From: Lachnospiraceae bacterium UBA7205 | GTDB lineage: Bacteria > Bacillota > Clostridia > Lachnospirales > Lachnospiraceae | Direction: 5' to 3' | Assembly (NCBI GenBank): GCA_002490665.1 | Contig: DKUL01000003.1 | Coordinates: 15,138 to 62,658, forward strand | Length of the DNA stretch: 47,521 bases | Shown: positions 8,225-16,251 of the stretch, in pieces | Position numbering within the stretch: position 1 is the stretch's first letter | Layout: each line of letters opens with the position of its first letter | The notes under the pieces: model-generated | The model's input: only the letters and a program-made list of their open reading frames with translations | Databases searched by the model: none | Told to the model about the DNA's origin: nothing | Position numbers and translations under genes: made by a program

Positions 8225-9625
8225 ATGAAAAAAGAGAATCTCTGGCTGGTTTACAACGAGGAGCATAAAAAGAAACTAAATGAGGTGTGCAGCCGCTATA
8301 AAACGTGCCTTGATGAGGGAAAGACAGAGCGCGAGTGTGTTGCGACAGCGGTAGCCATGGCGGAAAAAAAGGGTTACAAAGAGCTGTTTGGAGCCCTTGC
8401 GAAGGGGGAGACAGTCAAGGCGGGAGACAAATTTTACGCGGTGAAGATGAATAAGTGCGCCGTATTTTTCCAGATAGGAAGAAAGCCGATGTCCGAGGGA
8501 ATGCGGATTCTTGGCGCACACATTGATTCCCCGCGGATTGATGTAAAGCAGAACCCGCTGTATGAAAAGGACGGTTTTGCGTACTTTGACACCCATTATT
8601 ATGGGGGAATCAAGAAGTATCAGTGGACGGCGATACCCCTGGCGATTCATGGCGTGGTTGCCAAAAAGGACGGAACTTCGGTTCCGGTGTGTGTCGGCGA
8701 GAAGGAGGACGACCCGGTATTTGTCATAACGGATCTGCTTGTGCATCTTGCCGGGGAGCAGATGACAAAGAAGGCGACAGAGGTGGTTACAGGGGAGAAT
8801 CTTGACCTCCTGATAGGCAACCAGCCGGTTGAGCAGAGTGAAGACCTGGAGAAAGAGGAGAAGGAAGCGCTGAAGGCAAATATCCTCAGTATCCTTTCCG
8901 AGTCATATGGCATTGAGGAGGACGACTTTCTCTCAGCGGAGCTTGAGATTGTTCCTTCTGGAAAGGCGCGGGACATGGGATTTGACAGGAGCATGATTCT
9001 CGCATACGGACAGGATGACAGAATCTGTGCATTTACCTCGCTGTTTGCGCTGCTCGATGTGTCAGATACCGTTACGGACAGCACGCTCTGCTGCCTTCTG
9101 GCTGACAAGGAGGAGATTGGCAGCGTCGGGGCAACCGGCATGGACTCCCTCTTTTTTGAAAATACCGTGGCAGAGCTTGTGGCGGCTACGGAGAAGGATT
9201 CCCAGCTTCTGGTGCGCCGTGCGCTCGCAAATTCGAAGATGCTCTCCTCGGATGTGAGTGCTGGCTTTGACCCGCTGTATGCAAGCGTCTATGAAAAAAA
9301 TAATGCCGCGTTCCTGGCAAGGGGACTGGCGTTTAACAAATTCACCGGTTCGCGCGGAAAGTCGAGTTCAAACGATGCCAATGCGGAATATATTGCGGAA
9401 ATCCGGAAAATAATGGATGACGCGGAAGTGATGTACCAGTTTGCGGAGCTGGGAAAGGTGGATGCAGGCGGCGGCGGAACCATCGCGAAGTTCATGGCGC
9501 GGTACGGAATGGATGTGATAGACAGCGGCGTTTCCGTGATGAATATGCATGCGCCGTATGAAGTCAGCAGCAAGGCTGACGTATATGAGGCGGTAAGAGG
9601 CTACACGGCATTCTTAAAGGCATAA
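8225..9625 (+). CDS. M18-family aminopeptidase
   Basis: The 466-residue cytoplasmic metallopeptidase is the usual size for M18 (aspartyl aminopeptidase-like) enzymes. Visible metal-site motifs are GAHIDSPRID (H99, D101), LADKEEIGSVGATGM with the catalytic Glu pair, and the C-terminal SVMNMHAPYEVSSKAD with the last His ligand. The enzyme removes N-terminal residues, often acidic ones, from peptides using two metal ions. The ribosome site GAAAGGAAG precedes the ATG by about 10 nt. It lies 38 bp behind the chemoreceptor in the same direction and is closed by a strong terminator. Confidence 0.92.
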   Translation: MKKENLWLVYNEEHKKKLNEVCSRYKTCLDEGKTERECVATAVAMAEKKGYKELFGALAKGETVKAGDKFYAVKMNKCAVFFQIGRKPMSEGMRILGAHIDSPRIDVKQNPLYEKDGFAYFDTHYYGGIKKYQWTAIPLAIHGVVAKKDGTSVPVCVGEKEDDPVFVITDLLVHLAGEQMTKKATEVVTGENLDLLIGNQPVEQSEDLEKEEKEALKANILSILSESYGIEEDDFLSAELEIVPSGKARDMGFDRSMILAYGQDDRICAFTSLFALLDVSDTVTDSTLCCLLADKEEIGSVGATGMDSLFFENTVAELVAATEKDSQLLVRRALANSKMLSSDVSAGFDPLYASVYEKNNAAFLARGLAFNKFTGSRGKSSSNDANAEYIAEIRKIMDDAEVMYQFAELGKVDAGGGGTIAKFMARYGMDVIDSGVSVMNMHAPYEVSSKADVYEAVRGYTAFLKA

Positions 9626-9650
9626 AAAAAGGGCAACGCCCTTTTTTTAT
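9624..9650 (+). terminator. strong rho-independent terminator
   Basis: AAAAAAAGGGC (9624-9634) pairs perfectly with GCCCTTTTTTT (9638-9648) around the 3-nt loop AAC. It overlaps the stop codon of the aminopeptidase gene. Confidence 0.92.
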
Positions 9651-9712
9651 TTGCAGTCCCATGCAGAGGAAGTATGCAGAATCAGCAGACTTTGTTTAAA
9701 TAATATCAATTG

Positions 9713-9741
9713 TTGCAAAAAGGGAAAGTGCAGTGTACAAT
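9713..9741 (+). promoter_or_regulatory. promoter of the hydrogenase operon
   Basis: TTGCAA (9713-9718), 17 bp and TACAAT (9736-9741). The predicted start of transcription, near 9748, falls inside the palindromic cluster at 9746-9782. Confidence 0.7.
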
Positions 9742-9745
9742 ACAA

Positions 9746-9782
9746 TGTAAGAGCTTACACAGTCTCTTACATTACGTGTAAG
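9746..9782 (+). promoter_or_regulatory. compound operator with repeated TGTAAG/CTTACA half-sites
   Basis: Four half-sites occur in 37 bp: TGTAAG (9746-9751), CTTACA (9754-9759), CTTACA (9766-9771) and TGTAAG (9777-9782). They form two nested palindromes, TGTAAG-2-CTTACA and CTTACA-5-TGTAAG, and the first site also matches CTCTTACA (9764-9771) over 8 bp. They lie just downstream of the -10 box, where a repressor would act as a block. It does not match the Rex consensus (TTGTTAA...TTAACAA). The binding protein is unknown. Confidence 0.6.
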
Positions 9783-9832
9783 GCTTCCAAGTATGATGGA
9801 GCAGACTGCACAGAAGAATAAGGAGGTAACCA

Positions 9833-11665
9833 ATGAGCAGACTTGAAATTCCCATACCGAATAGGGCGCAGGTCGTAGTGGAACAGCTTTATAAGGATTT
9901 GGAGAGAAGGATTGAGGCGAGTCCGTCAGGGCTTTGCCCCATTGATATGTCAAAGGCATTTTTGGAGCTGTGCCATGCGCAGACATGCGGCAAGTGCGTG
10001 CCCTGCCGCGTGGGGCTGAGGCAGCTGAAGAAAATGATATCGGATGTTTTGAACGGAAGGGCGACGCTGGAAACGCTCGACGAGATGGAAGAGACTGCAC
10101 TCAGCATTATGGAGTCCGCGGACTGTGCCATCGGTTATGAGGCTGCCAACATGGTATACAAGGGACTCATTGGCTTCCATGATGAATATGTGTCGCATAT
10201 TGAGCTGGGACGCTGCAACTGCAGTTACCAGCAGCCGGTTCCGTGTGTGTCCCTGTGTCCGGCGGGTGTCGACATACCAGGGTACATAGCGCTTGTGCAT
10301 GAGGGCAGGTACAAGGATGCCATCCGGCTGATTCGAAAGGACAACCCATTTCCGACAACGTGCGGCTTTATCTGTGAGCATCCGTGCGAGGCAAGGTGCC
10401 GTAGGAACATGATCGATGATGCCATCAACATCAGGGGACTCAAACGCATGGCAGCGGACTTTGCCGGAAAAGTCGCGCCGCCACAGTGCCAGCCGTCCAC
10501 AGGGAAAAAGGTTGCGATTGTGGGAGGCGGTCCCGGGGGACTAAGCACGGCATATTATCTGCAGCTTATGGGACATCAGGTTGTCGTGTACGAGATGCTG
10601 CCAAAGCTGGGCGGCATGCTGCGCTACGGTATTCCCAATTACAGGCTTCCGAAGGACAGGCTGGACGATGACATCAATGCGATACTGGAAACGGGCGTGC
10701 AGGTGAAGCACGGACTCCGCATTGGAATAGACATAACGATTGACGACCTGAGAAACCAGTATGATGCGGTGCTGATAACGATTGGTGCAAGTACGGACAA
10801 AAAGCTTGGCGTGGAGGGCGAGGATGCGGACGGTGTCATCTCGGCAGTACAGTTCCTGCGCGACGTGGGAAAGGGCAGCGCCATTGACCTCAAAGGACAG
10901 GAGGTCTGTGTTGTCGGCGGCGGCAATGTCTCAATGGATGCAGTGCGCACCGCGGTGCGGCTTGGCGCCAGGAAGGTGACGATTGTGTACAGGAGGCGCG
11001 TGGCGGACATGACCGCGCTGCGCGACGAGATAGAGGGTGCGATTGCGGAAGGCGTGGAAGTGGCAACACTCAAGGCGCCGGTGCGGATTGAGACAGACAA
11101 CGATTACAGCACGAGGGGGCTATGGGTAAGGCCGCAGATGATTAGCAGCATCAGGGATGGACGCGCAAGCGTCAAGGACACTGGCGAGGGGGACATCCTG
11201 ATTCCGTGCACCACAGTGATTGTGGCAATCGGGCAGGACATAGAGTCACAGCATTTTGCGGATGCGGGCGTTCCGGTAAACAGGGGTGTAATCCAGACTG
11301 GACGCCACGGCGGTTTTGATTTGCTTCCGGGCGTGTTTGCAGGCGGCGACTGTGCCACGGGACCGGCGACAGTCATCAAGGCAATCGGCGCTGCAAAGGT
11401 GATTGCGGCAAACATTGACGAGTATCTCGGGTTCCACCATGTGATACAGAGCGATGTGGAGGTGCCGCTTCCCAATATGGCAGACAGGAATCCATGCGGG
11501 CGCGTCAACATGACGGAGCGGGAGGCATGCCAGCGCGTATGTGACTTTGACGGAGTGGAGCTTCCGATGACAGAGGCGGAGTGCCGACAGGAGGCATCAA
11601 GATGCCTGCGCTGCGACCATTTCGGGTACGGAATATTCAAAGGAGGGCGTGAGACATTATGGTAA
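9833..11665 (+). CDS. NuoF-tail/GltD fusion: NAD(P)H-dependent iron-sulfur flavoprotein of the hydrogenase
   Basis: The 610-residue protein joins two modules. Residues about 35-120 match only the C-terminal cluster domain of NuoF/HydB (C52xxC55xxC58...C98, an N3-type [4Fe-4S]); the NADH/FMN domain of NuoF is absent. The rest is a glutamate-synthase small-subunit-like flavoprotein. It has an N-terminal double cluster domain (C128, C130, C138, C142, C177, C181, C185, C189), an FAD site GGGPGG (231-236), a second Rossmann site CVVGGGNVSMD (about 358-368), and GGDCATGP near the FAD. The gene overlaps the hydrogenase gene by 7 bp. It probably passes electrons between NAD(P)H and the hydrogenase, perhaps with bifurcation to ferredoxin; that part is inference. 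Confidence 0.85.
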   Translation: MSRLEIPIPNRAQVVVEQLYKDLERRIEASPSGLCPIDMSKAFLELCHAQTCGKCVPCRVGLRQLKKMISDVLNGRATLETLDEMEETALSIMESADCAIGYEAANMVYKGLIGFHDEYVSHIELGRCNCSYQQPVPCVSLCPAGVDIPGYIALVHEGRYKDAIRLIRKDNPFPTTCGFICEHPCEARCRRNMIDDAINIRGLKRMAADFAGKVAPPQCQPSTGKKVAIVGGGPGGLSTAYYLQLMGHQVVVYEMLPKLGGMLRYGIPNYRLPKDRLDDDINAILETGVQVKHGLRIGIDITIDDLRNQYDAVLITIGASTDKKLGVEGEDADGVISAVQFLRDVGKGSAIDLKGQEVCVVGGGNVSMDAVRTAVRLGARKVTIVYRRRVADMTALRDEIEGAIAEGVEVATLKAPVRIETDNDYSTRGLWVRPQMISSIRDGRASVKDTGEGDILIPCTTVIVAIGQDIESQHFADAGVPVNRGVIQTGRHGGFDLLPGVFAGGDCATGPATVIKAIGAAKVIAANIDEYLGFHHVIQSDVEVPLPNMADRNPCGRVNMTEREACQRVCDFDGVELPMTEAECRQEASRCLRCDHFGYGIFKGGRETLW

Positions 11666-13404
11666 AGCTTACAATTGACCAGAGAGCAATCGAAGTGCCG
11701 GAGGGAAGCACGATTATGGATGCGGCAAACATTGCGGGCATTCCGATTCCAAAGCTGTGTTTCCTGAAGGATATCAATGAAATCGGCGCCTGCCGGGTCT
11801 GCGTTGTCGAGATAGAGGGAAAGGACAAGCTCGTCACATCCTGCAACAATGAAGTGGAGGAAGGCATGGTTATTTACACCAACAGCCCCAAAGTCCGCAG
11901 AAACCGCAAAAAGACAGTGGAGATGATTCTTTCCCAGCACAACAGCAACTGTGTGACTTGTGCAAGGAACAGGAACTGCTCGCTGCAGACGATTACCAGG
12001 GATCTGAATATTCTGGATGTCCCATATGAGAAAGAGCTGACGCCGCTTCCGTGGAACAGGAACTTTCCGTTAATCAGGGATAATGACAAGTGTATTAAGT
12101 GCATGCGCTGTATTTCCGTCTGTGAGAAGGTGCAGGGCGTCAGGATATGGGATGTCGGGGGAACCGGCTCAAGGACAGGGGTGTATGTGTCCGGAAACCG
12201 GAAGATAGAGGAGTCTGACTGTGTGCTTTGCGGACAGTGCATCACCCACTGCCCGGTGGGGGCGCTCCGTGAGCGCGATGACACGGAGAAGGCATGGTGG
12301 GCAATCGAAAACAAAAAGAAAGTCACGGTTGTCCAGGTGGCGCCGGCGGTGCGCGCAGCATGGGGCGAAGTGTTTGGCATTCCGGCAAGGGAAGCCACCA
12401 TGGGGAAAATTGCCGACGCACTCCGCAAGATTGGCTTTGACTATGTTTTTGACACGGTATTTTCCGCAGACCTCACGATTATGGAGGAGGGCAGTGAGTT
12501 TGTGGAGCGCTTTTCAAAAGGGGACACAAGGCAGATGCCCATGTTCACCTCGTGCTGCCCCGGGTGGGTGCGTTTCGTGAAGTCCCAGTACCCGCACCTG
12601 GTATCAAGGCTTTCCACCGCGAAGTCGCCCCAGCAGATGTTCGGCGCAGTGATGAAAACGTATTTTGCGAAAAAAATCGGTGTTGCGCCTGAGGATATGG
12701 TAACGGTGTCCGTCATGCCCTGTGTCGCCAAGAAGGGCGAGCGCAATATGGAACTGTTCTATGAGGAGTATGCAGGGTATGATGTGGATGTGGTGCTTAC
12801 GACAAGGGAGCTGACGCGCATGATACGCATGGCGCACATTGACCCGTGCACACTCAAGGATGCTCCCTGCGACGACCCCATGGCGGACGGAACAGGCGCC
12901 GGTGTGATTTTCGGAACGACGGGCGGCGTCATGGAGGCAGCGCTCCGCTCGGCATATTATCTGATTACCGGGGAAAATCCGGATGCGGACGCTTTTTCGG
13001 AAGTCAGGAGCACGCGGGAACAGCCGAAATGGAAGGAGGCTGAATTCCGTATCAAGGATATTGTGGTAAGAACTGCGGTTGTAAATGGCCTGGCAAACAC
13101 AAGGGAACTGATAGATGCCCTGGAACGCGGGGAAGTCCACTATGATTTTGTGGAGGTCATGGCATGTCCCGGCGGCTGTGTCGGCGGTGGCGGGCAGCCC
13201 ATCAAGGACGGGTGCGAGCTAGCCACGGCGAGGGGCGGCAGTCTCAGGATGCTGGACGAGGCAGCGCCTGTCAGGTTCTCGCATGAAAACAAGGCAGTGC
13301 TGCAATTGTATGACGAATTTATGGAGAAGCCGTTGTCGCACAAGGCACATCTGCTGCTGCACACCGACCATGATGCATGGCAGATGCCAGATGCAGGGAA
13401 ATAG
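11659..13404 (+). CDS. hydA: [FeFe] hydrogenase, group A catalytic subunit
   Basis: The 581-residue enzyme interconverts protons and H2. The N-terminal part carries a [2Fe-2S] cluster (C34, C45, C48, C62), a His-Cys [4Fe-4S] (H94, C98, C101, C107) and two ferredoxin-type [4Fe-4S] clusters (C145-C155 and C188-C198). The H-cluster motifs are complete: TSCCPGW (C299 proton-relay, C300), MPCVAKKGE (C355) and MACPGGCVGGGGQP (C503, C507). Numbering nearly equals that of Clostridium pasteurianum CpI. No signal peptide is seen, so it is cytoplasmic. It overlaps the upstream flavoprotein gene, and a terminator follows. Confidence 0.95.
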   Translation: MVKLTIDQRAIEVPEGSTIMDAANIAGIPIPKLCFLKDINEIGACRVCVVEIEGKDKLVTSCNNEVEEGMVIYTNSPKVRRNRKKTVEMILSQHNSNCVTCARNRNCSLQTITRDLNILDVPYEKELTPLPWNRNFPLIRDNDKCIKCMRCISVCEKVQGVRIWDVGGTGSRTGVYVSGNRKIEESDCVLCGQCITHCPVGALRERDDTEKAWWAIENKKKVTVVQVAPAVRAAWGEVFGIPAREATMGKIADALRKIGFDYVFDTVFSADLTIMEEGSEFVERFSKGDTRQMPMFTSCCPGWVRFVKSQYPHLVSRLSTAKSPQQMFGAVMKTYFAKKIGVAPEDMVTVSVMPCVAKKGERNMELFYEEYAGYDVDVVLTTRELTRMIRMAHIDPCTLKDAPCDDPMADGTGAGVIFGTTGGVMEAALRSAYYLITGENPDADAFSEVRSTREQPKWKEAEFRIKDIVVRTAVVNGLANTRELIDALERGEVHYDFVEVMACPGGCVGGGGQPIKDGCELATARGGSLRMLDEAAPVRFSHENKAVLQLYDEFMEKPLSHKAHLLLHTDHDAWQMPDAGK

Positions 13405-13411
13405 GCAAAAC

Positions 13412-13443
13412 AAAAAACCCATCACAAAACGATGGGTTTTTTT
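13412..13443 (+). terminator. terminator of the hydrogenase operon
   Basis: AAAAAACCCATC (13412-13423) pairs with GATGGGTTTTTT (13431-13442) around a 7-nt loop, ending in a run of T. Confidence 0.92.
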
Positions 13444-13464
13444 GTTTTTGTCTATTTCTTTGCA

Positions 13465-13493
13465 TTGTAAAAAACTTGCCGTAACTATATAAT
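13465..13493 (+). promoter_or_regulatory. promoter of the DUF4422 gene
   Basis: TTGTAA (13465-13470), 17 bp and TATAAT (13488-13493), just upstream of AAGGAG. Confidence 0.7.
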
Positions 13494-13518
13494 AATGTAT
13501 AAAAAGGAGATGCGAAGG

Positions 13519-14706
13519 ATGTCTGTTAAAATATATGCGATGACACACAAACAGTTTGCGGTGCCGGATGACCCGATGTACGTACCGCTTCATGTGGGGC
13601 ACAAAAATGCAAAAGAAGACTTTGGCTATATCGGGGACGACACCGGGGATAATATATCGGAACTGAACTGCTACTATGCGGAGCTTTCCGGCGCCTACTG
13701 GGTGTGGAAAAATGTTGTGGACGTGGATTATGTGGGAATCTGCCACTACCGGCGGTTTCTGATGGGCGAGGAGGGCTATGTGTTCTCAGAGGCGGAGTAT
13801 GAGCAGATTTTGCAGACGTACGACATTGTCACGACAAAGCAGCTGGAGCTTCCCGGCTCGTACAGAAACGGGTTTGGCGCACATCACAATGTCAGCATAC
13901 TCGACGAGACAGGGCGCATCATTTCAGAAATTTATCCGGAATATTATGACACATTTGTCAGTTTAGTGCACCAGGACAAAACATATTTTGGCAATATCAT
14001 GGTGGCGGAAAAAAAGCTGTATGATGCGTACTGCGAGTGGCTTTTTACCATCTTTTTCGCATTGCAGGAGCGCATTGACCTGACCTTTGCGGACGATTAC
14101 CATAAGCGGGTGTTCGGCTTTATTTCCGAATTCCTGCTGTATGTGTGGGTGAAGGCAAGGAACCTGAAGGCATATGAGTGCAGGGTTGCCGTAATCGGTG
14201 AGAAGAAGGAGACAAATGAGGTCATGGAAAAAATGGCGGATTATTTTTGGCGCAGGGACGCAGCCGGGGCAAAGGCATATTTTGCGTCCGTGCTGAAGAA
14301 GAGACCCGACATCCTTATGGAGGCATCCGACATCAATGGCGAGTGCAAGCTCTGCCTCCAGGCAGTGTCGACCGCAAACCTGGAGCTTGCCGAATATGGA
14401 AGCTGCTTTTTGCAGCATATCAATGGCTACACGGAAATCATGGAATATTTCAGGGGACTCAACAGCATTGCGGCAGAGGCGGTTTTTGCTGTCTCGACAG
14501 AGAGCGAGCAAAAAGAACGGAAGGCAAAGACAGAATATGTAAAAACAATCGAGCAAAAAAGCCGCGGGCAGGGAAAAGAAAGCGTGCCATCGTGGACATC
14601 GGACATTGCAATCCGCGCTGCCGTGCGTCTGTATGCCTACGGCAGCGAAAATGCGGAAAGGGCATATCGGTATTGCAAAAAGGTTTTCTTCAAATGTAAA
14701 AATTAG
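13519..14706 (+). CDS. DUF4422 protein, putative glycosyltransferase
   Basis: The 395-residue protein shows the DUF4422 pattern in its first about 230 residues: KIYAMTHKQF, LNCYYAELSGAYWVWKN, the signature DYVGICHYRRF, and a late FISEFLLYVW segment. The family is linked to polysaccharide and capsule loci and is thought to be glycosyltransferase-like. The C-terminal about 150 residues are helical and not recognised. The ATG at 13519 is preferred over 13495 because AAGGAG (13503-13508) lies 10 nt before it and the family begins near KIYA. It has its own promoter and no polysaccharide genes adjoin it. Confidence 0.78.
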   Translation: MSVKIYAMTHKQFAVPDDPMYVPLHVGHKNAKEDFGYIGDDTGDNISELNCYYAELSGAYWVWKNVVDVDYVGICHYRRFLMGEEGYVFSEAEYEQILQTYDIVTTKQLELPGSYRNGFGAHHNVSILDETGRIISEIYPEYYDTFVSLVHQDKTYFGNIMVAEKKLYDAYCEWLFTIFFALQERIDLTFADDYHKRVFGFISEFLLYVWVKARNLKAYECRVAVIGEKKETNEVMEKMADYFWRRDAAGAKAYFASVLKKRPDILMEASDINGECKLCLQAVSTANLELAEYGSCFLQHINGYTEIMEYFRGLNSIAAEAVFAVSTESEQKERKAKTEYVKTIEQKSRGQGKESVPSWTSDIAIRAAVRLYAYGSENAERAYRYCKKVFFKCKN

Positions 14707-14709
14707 CAC

Positions 14710-14738
14710 TTGTAATAAAAGTCGATTTAGCATAGAAT
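14710..14738 (+). promoter_or_regulatory. promoter of the comEA-like to comEC cluster
   Basis: TTGTAA (14710-14715), 17 bp and TAGAAT (14733-14738). No other clear promoter is seen before 23.3 kb, so it may drive a long transcript. Confidence 0.6.
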
Positions 14739-14777
14739 AATTAGTGGATATGCATAGGGGGGAGAAATAAGGAGTAT

Positions 14778-15527
14778 GTGATATCCATTATGAAAAATTT
14801 AATAACAAATGCAAGAAATAAACGTTGCAAAATCATTTTTAGAAAAAAGCATCTATGCATGCTGGGCGTATTCGTACTGGCGATGCTGCAGCCAGTGATG
14901 CTGTGCGGATGCACGCAGGCACATGACGATATTAAAATGGAAATTTCCGATACAAGTCTTTCTGAAACAAATTTTTCCGGCGCAAATTTACCTGAAACAG
15001 AATATATAACCGGGACAGAGCCATCCGTGCAGACAGAGAATGACAAAATTATGACAGATGTGTCAGAATCTGGCGGGACGGTGTATATATACGTTTGCGG
15101 GGCGGTTGAACTTCCCGGCGTCTACTGCCTGAAGCAGGGAAGCCGTCTGTATGAGGCGGTCGAGCTGGCGGGCGGGCTGTCCGGCGACGCGGATGCCGCC
15201 TGCCTGAATATGGCAAGGGAGATAGCGGACGGCGAGCAGGTGGTCATCCTGACACAGGAGGAGGCTGCCCTGCTGAAAGCGTCAGGGACATATCCGCTTG
15301 AATTATCCGGACAGGAACGTGCGGGCGGGGACTCCGGACTTGTCAATATCAATACAGCAACCGTCACGGAACTGACATGCGTGTCAGGTATTGGTGAGAG
15401 CAGGGCGCAGGCAATTATAGACTATAGGGAAAAAAACGGCGCCTTTTGCAGCATAGAGGACATCAAAAAGGTAGAGGGGATTAAGGACGGGCTTTTTTCT
15501 AAGATAAAGGATAAAATTAAAATATAG
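14778..15527 (+). CDS. comEA: ComEA-like lipoprotein: SLBB plus helix-hairpin-helix DNA-binding protein
   Basis: The 249-residue protein has a signal segment (about residues 25-45) ending in LCGC, a probable lipobox. A low-complexity Ser/Thr/Glu linker follows, then an SLBB domain (about 94-155, VYICGAVELPGVY-type) and tandem helix-hairpin-helix motifs (about 183-249, starting VNINTATVTELTCVSGIG). ComEA binds incoming DNA outside the membrane and passes it to ComEC, encoded 3.2 kb downstream. The start is uncertain: the GTG at 14778 is only 3 nt from AGGAG, and the ATG at 14790 is 15 nt away. Other SLBB/HhH secreted proteins are an alternative. Confidence 0.85.
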   Translation: MISIMKNLITNARNKRCKIIFRKKHLCMLGVFVLAMLQPVMLCGCTQAHDDIKMEISDTSLSETNFSGANLPETEYITGTEPSVQTENDKIMTDVSESGGTVYIYVCGAVELPGVYCLKQGSRLYEAVELAGGLSGDADAACLNMAREIADGEQVVILTQEEAALLKASGTYPLELSGQERAGGDSGLVNINTATVTELTCVSGIGESRAQAIIDYREKNGAFCSIEDIKKVEGIKDGLFSKIKDKIKI

Positions 15528-15549
15528 AAGTAGGGAGATTCATAAATCA

Positions 15550-16242
15550 ATGGGAAAAAAGGTTTTGGTAGTAGATGACGAAAAGCTTATTGTAAAAGGA
15601 CTTCGTTTCAGTCTGGAGCAGGATGACATGGAGGTCACGTGCGCTTATGACGGCGAGGAGGCGCTTGAACTGGCAAAGAATAATAAATACGATATCATAT
15701 TGCTGGATATCATGCTTCCAAAGCTGACGGGGCTGGAGGTATGCCAGCAGATTCGGGAATTTTCTGACGTGCCGGTCATCATGCTCACGGCGAAGGGCGA
15801 GGACATGGACAAAATCCTCGGGCTTGAGTACGGTGCTGACGACTATATTACCAAACCGTTTAACATCCTTGAGGTCAAGGCAAGAATTAAGGCAATCATA
15901 CGCAGGACTGGCGGGAAAGGAAAGGAATCAGGGGACAAGAAGGCGCAGGTGATAGAGGCAGGCGATTTGCGGCTGGACTGCGACGGAAGGCGTCTGCATG
16001 TGAGCGGGCAGGAAGTCAATCTCACGGCAAAGGAGTTTGACGTCCTGGAGCTTCTGGTACTCAACCCCAACAAGGTATATGGCAGGGAGAACCTGTTAAA
16101 GCTTGTCTGGGGAGAGGATTATCCGGGCGACGTGCGCACGGTGGACGTGCATATCAGGAGACTGCGCGAGAAGATTGAGCCGAACCCGAGTGAGCCGAAA
16201 TATGTGCATACAAAGTGGGGTGTGGGCTACTATTATAAATAG
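15550..16242 (+). CDS. OmpR/PhoB-family response regulator
   Basis: The 230-residue protein has a receiver domain with the acidic pair D9-D10, phospho-acceptor D53 (in LLDIMLP), a Thr in MLTAKG and Lys in YITKPF. A C-terminal winged helix follows (about 135-230, with RTVDVHIRRLREKIE). It is followed at once by its kinase. Its place between comEA and comEC suggests it may control the cell envelope or DNA uptake, which is inference. Confidence 0.93.
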   Translation: MGKKVLVVDDEKLIVKGLRFSLEQDDMEVTCAYDGEEALELAKNNKYDIILLDIMLPKLTGLEVCQQIREFSDVPVIMLTAKGEDMDKILGLEYGADDYITKPFNILEVKARIKAIIRRTGGKGKESGDKKAQVIEAGDLRLDCDGRRLHVSGQEVNLTAKEFDVLELLVLNPNKVYGRENLLKLVWGEDYPGDVRTVDVHIRRLREKIEPNPSEPKYVHTKWGVGYYYK

Positions 16243-16251
16243 GTGGGAAAC

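Noticed and set aside
11104..11940. 278-codon open frame on the minus strand
   Set aside because: It crosses the junction of the two hydrogenase genes on the opposite strand; both of those are certain.
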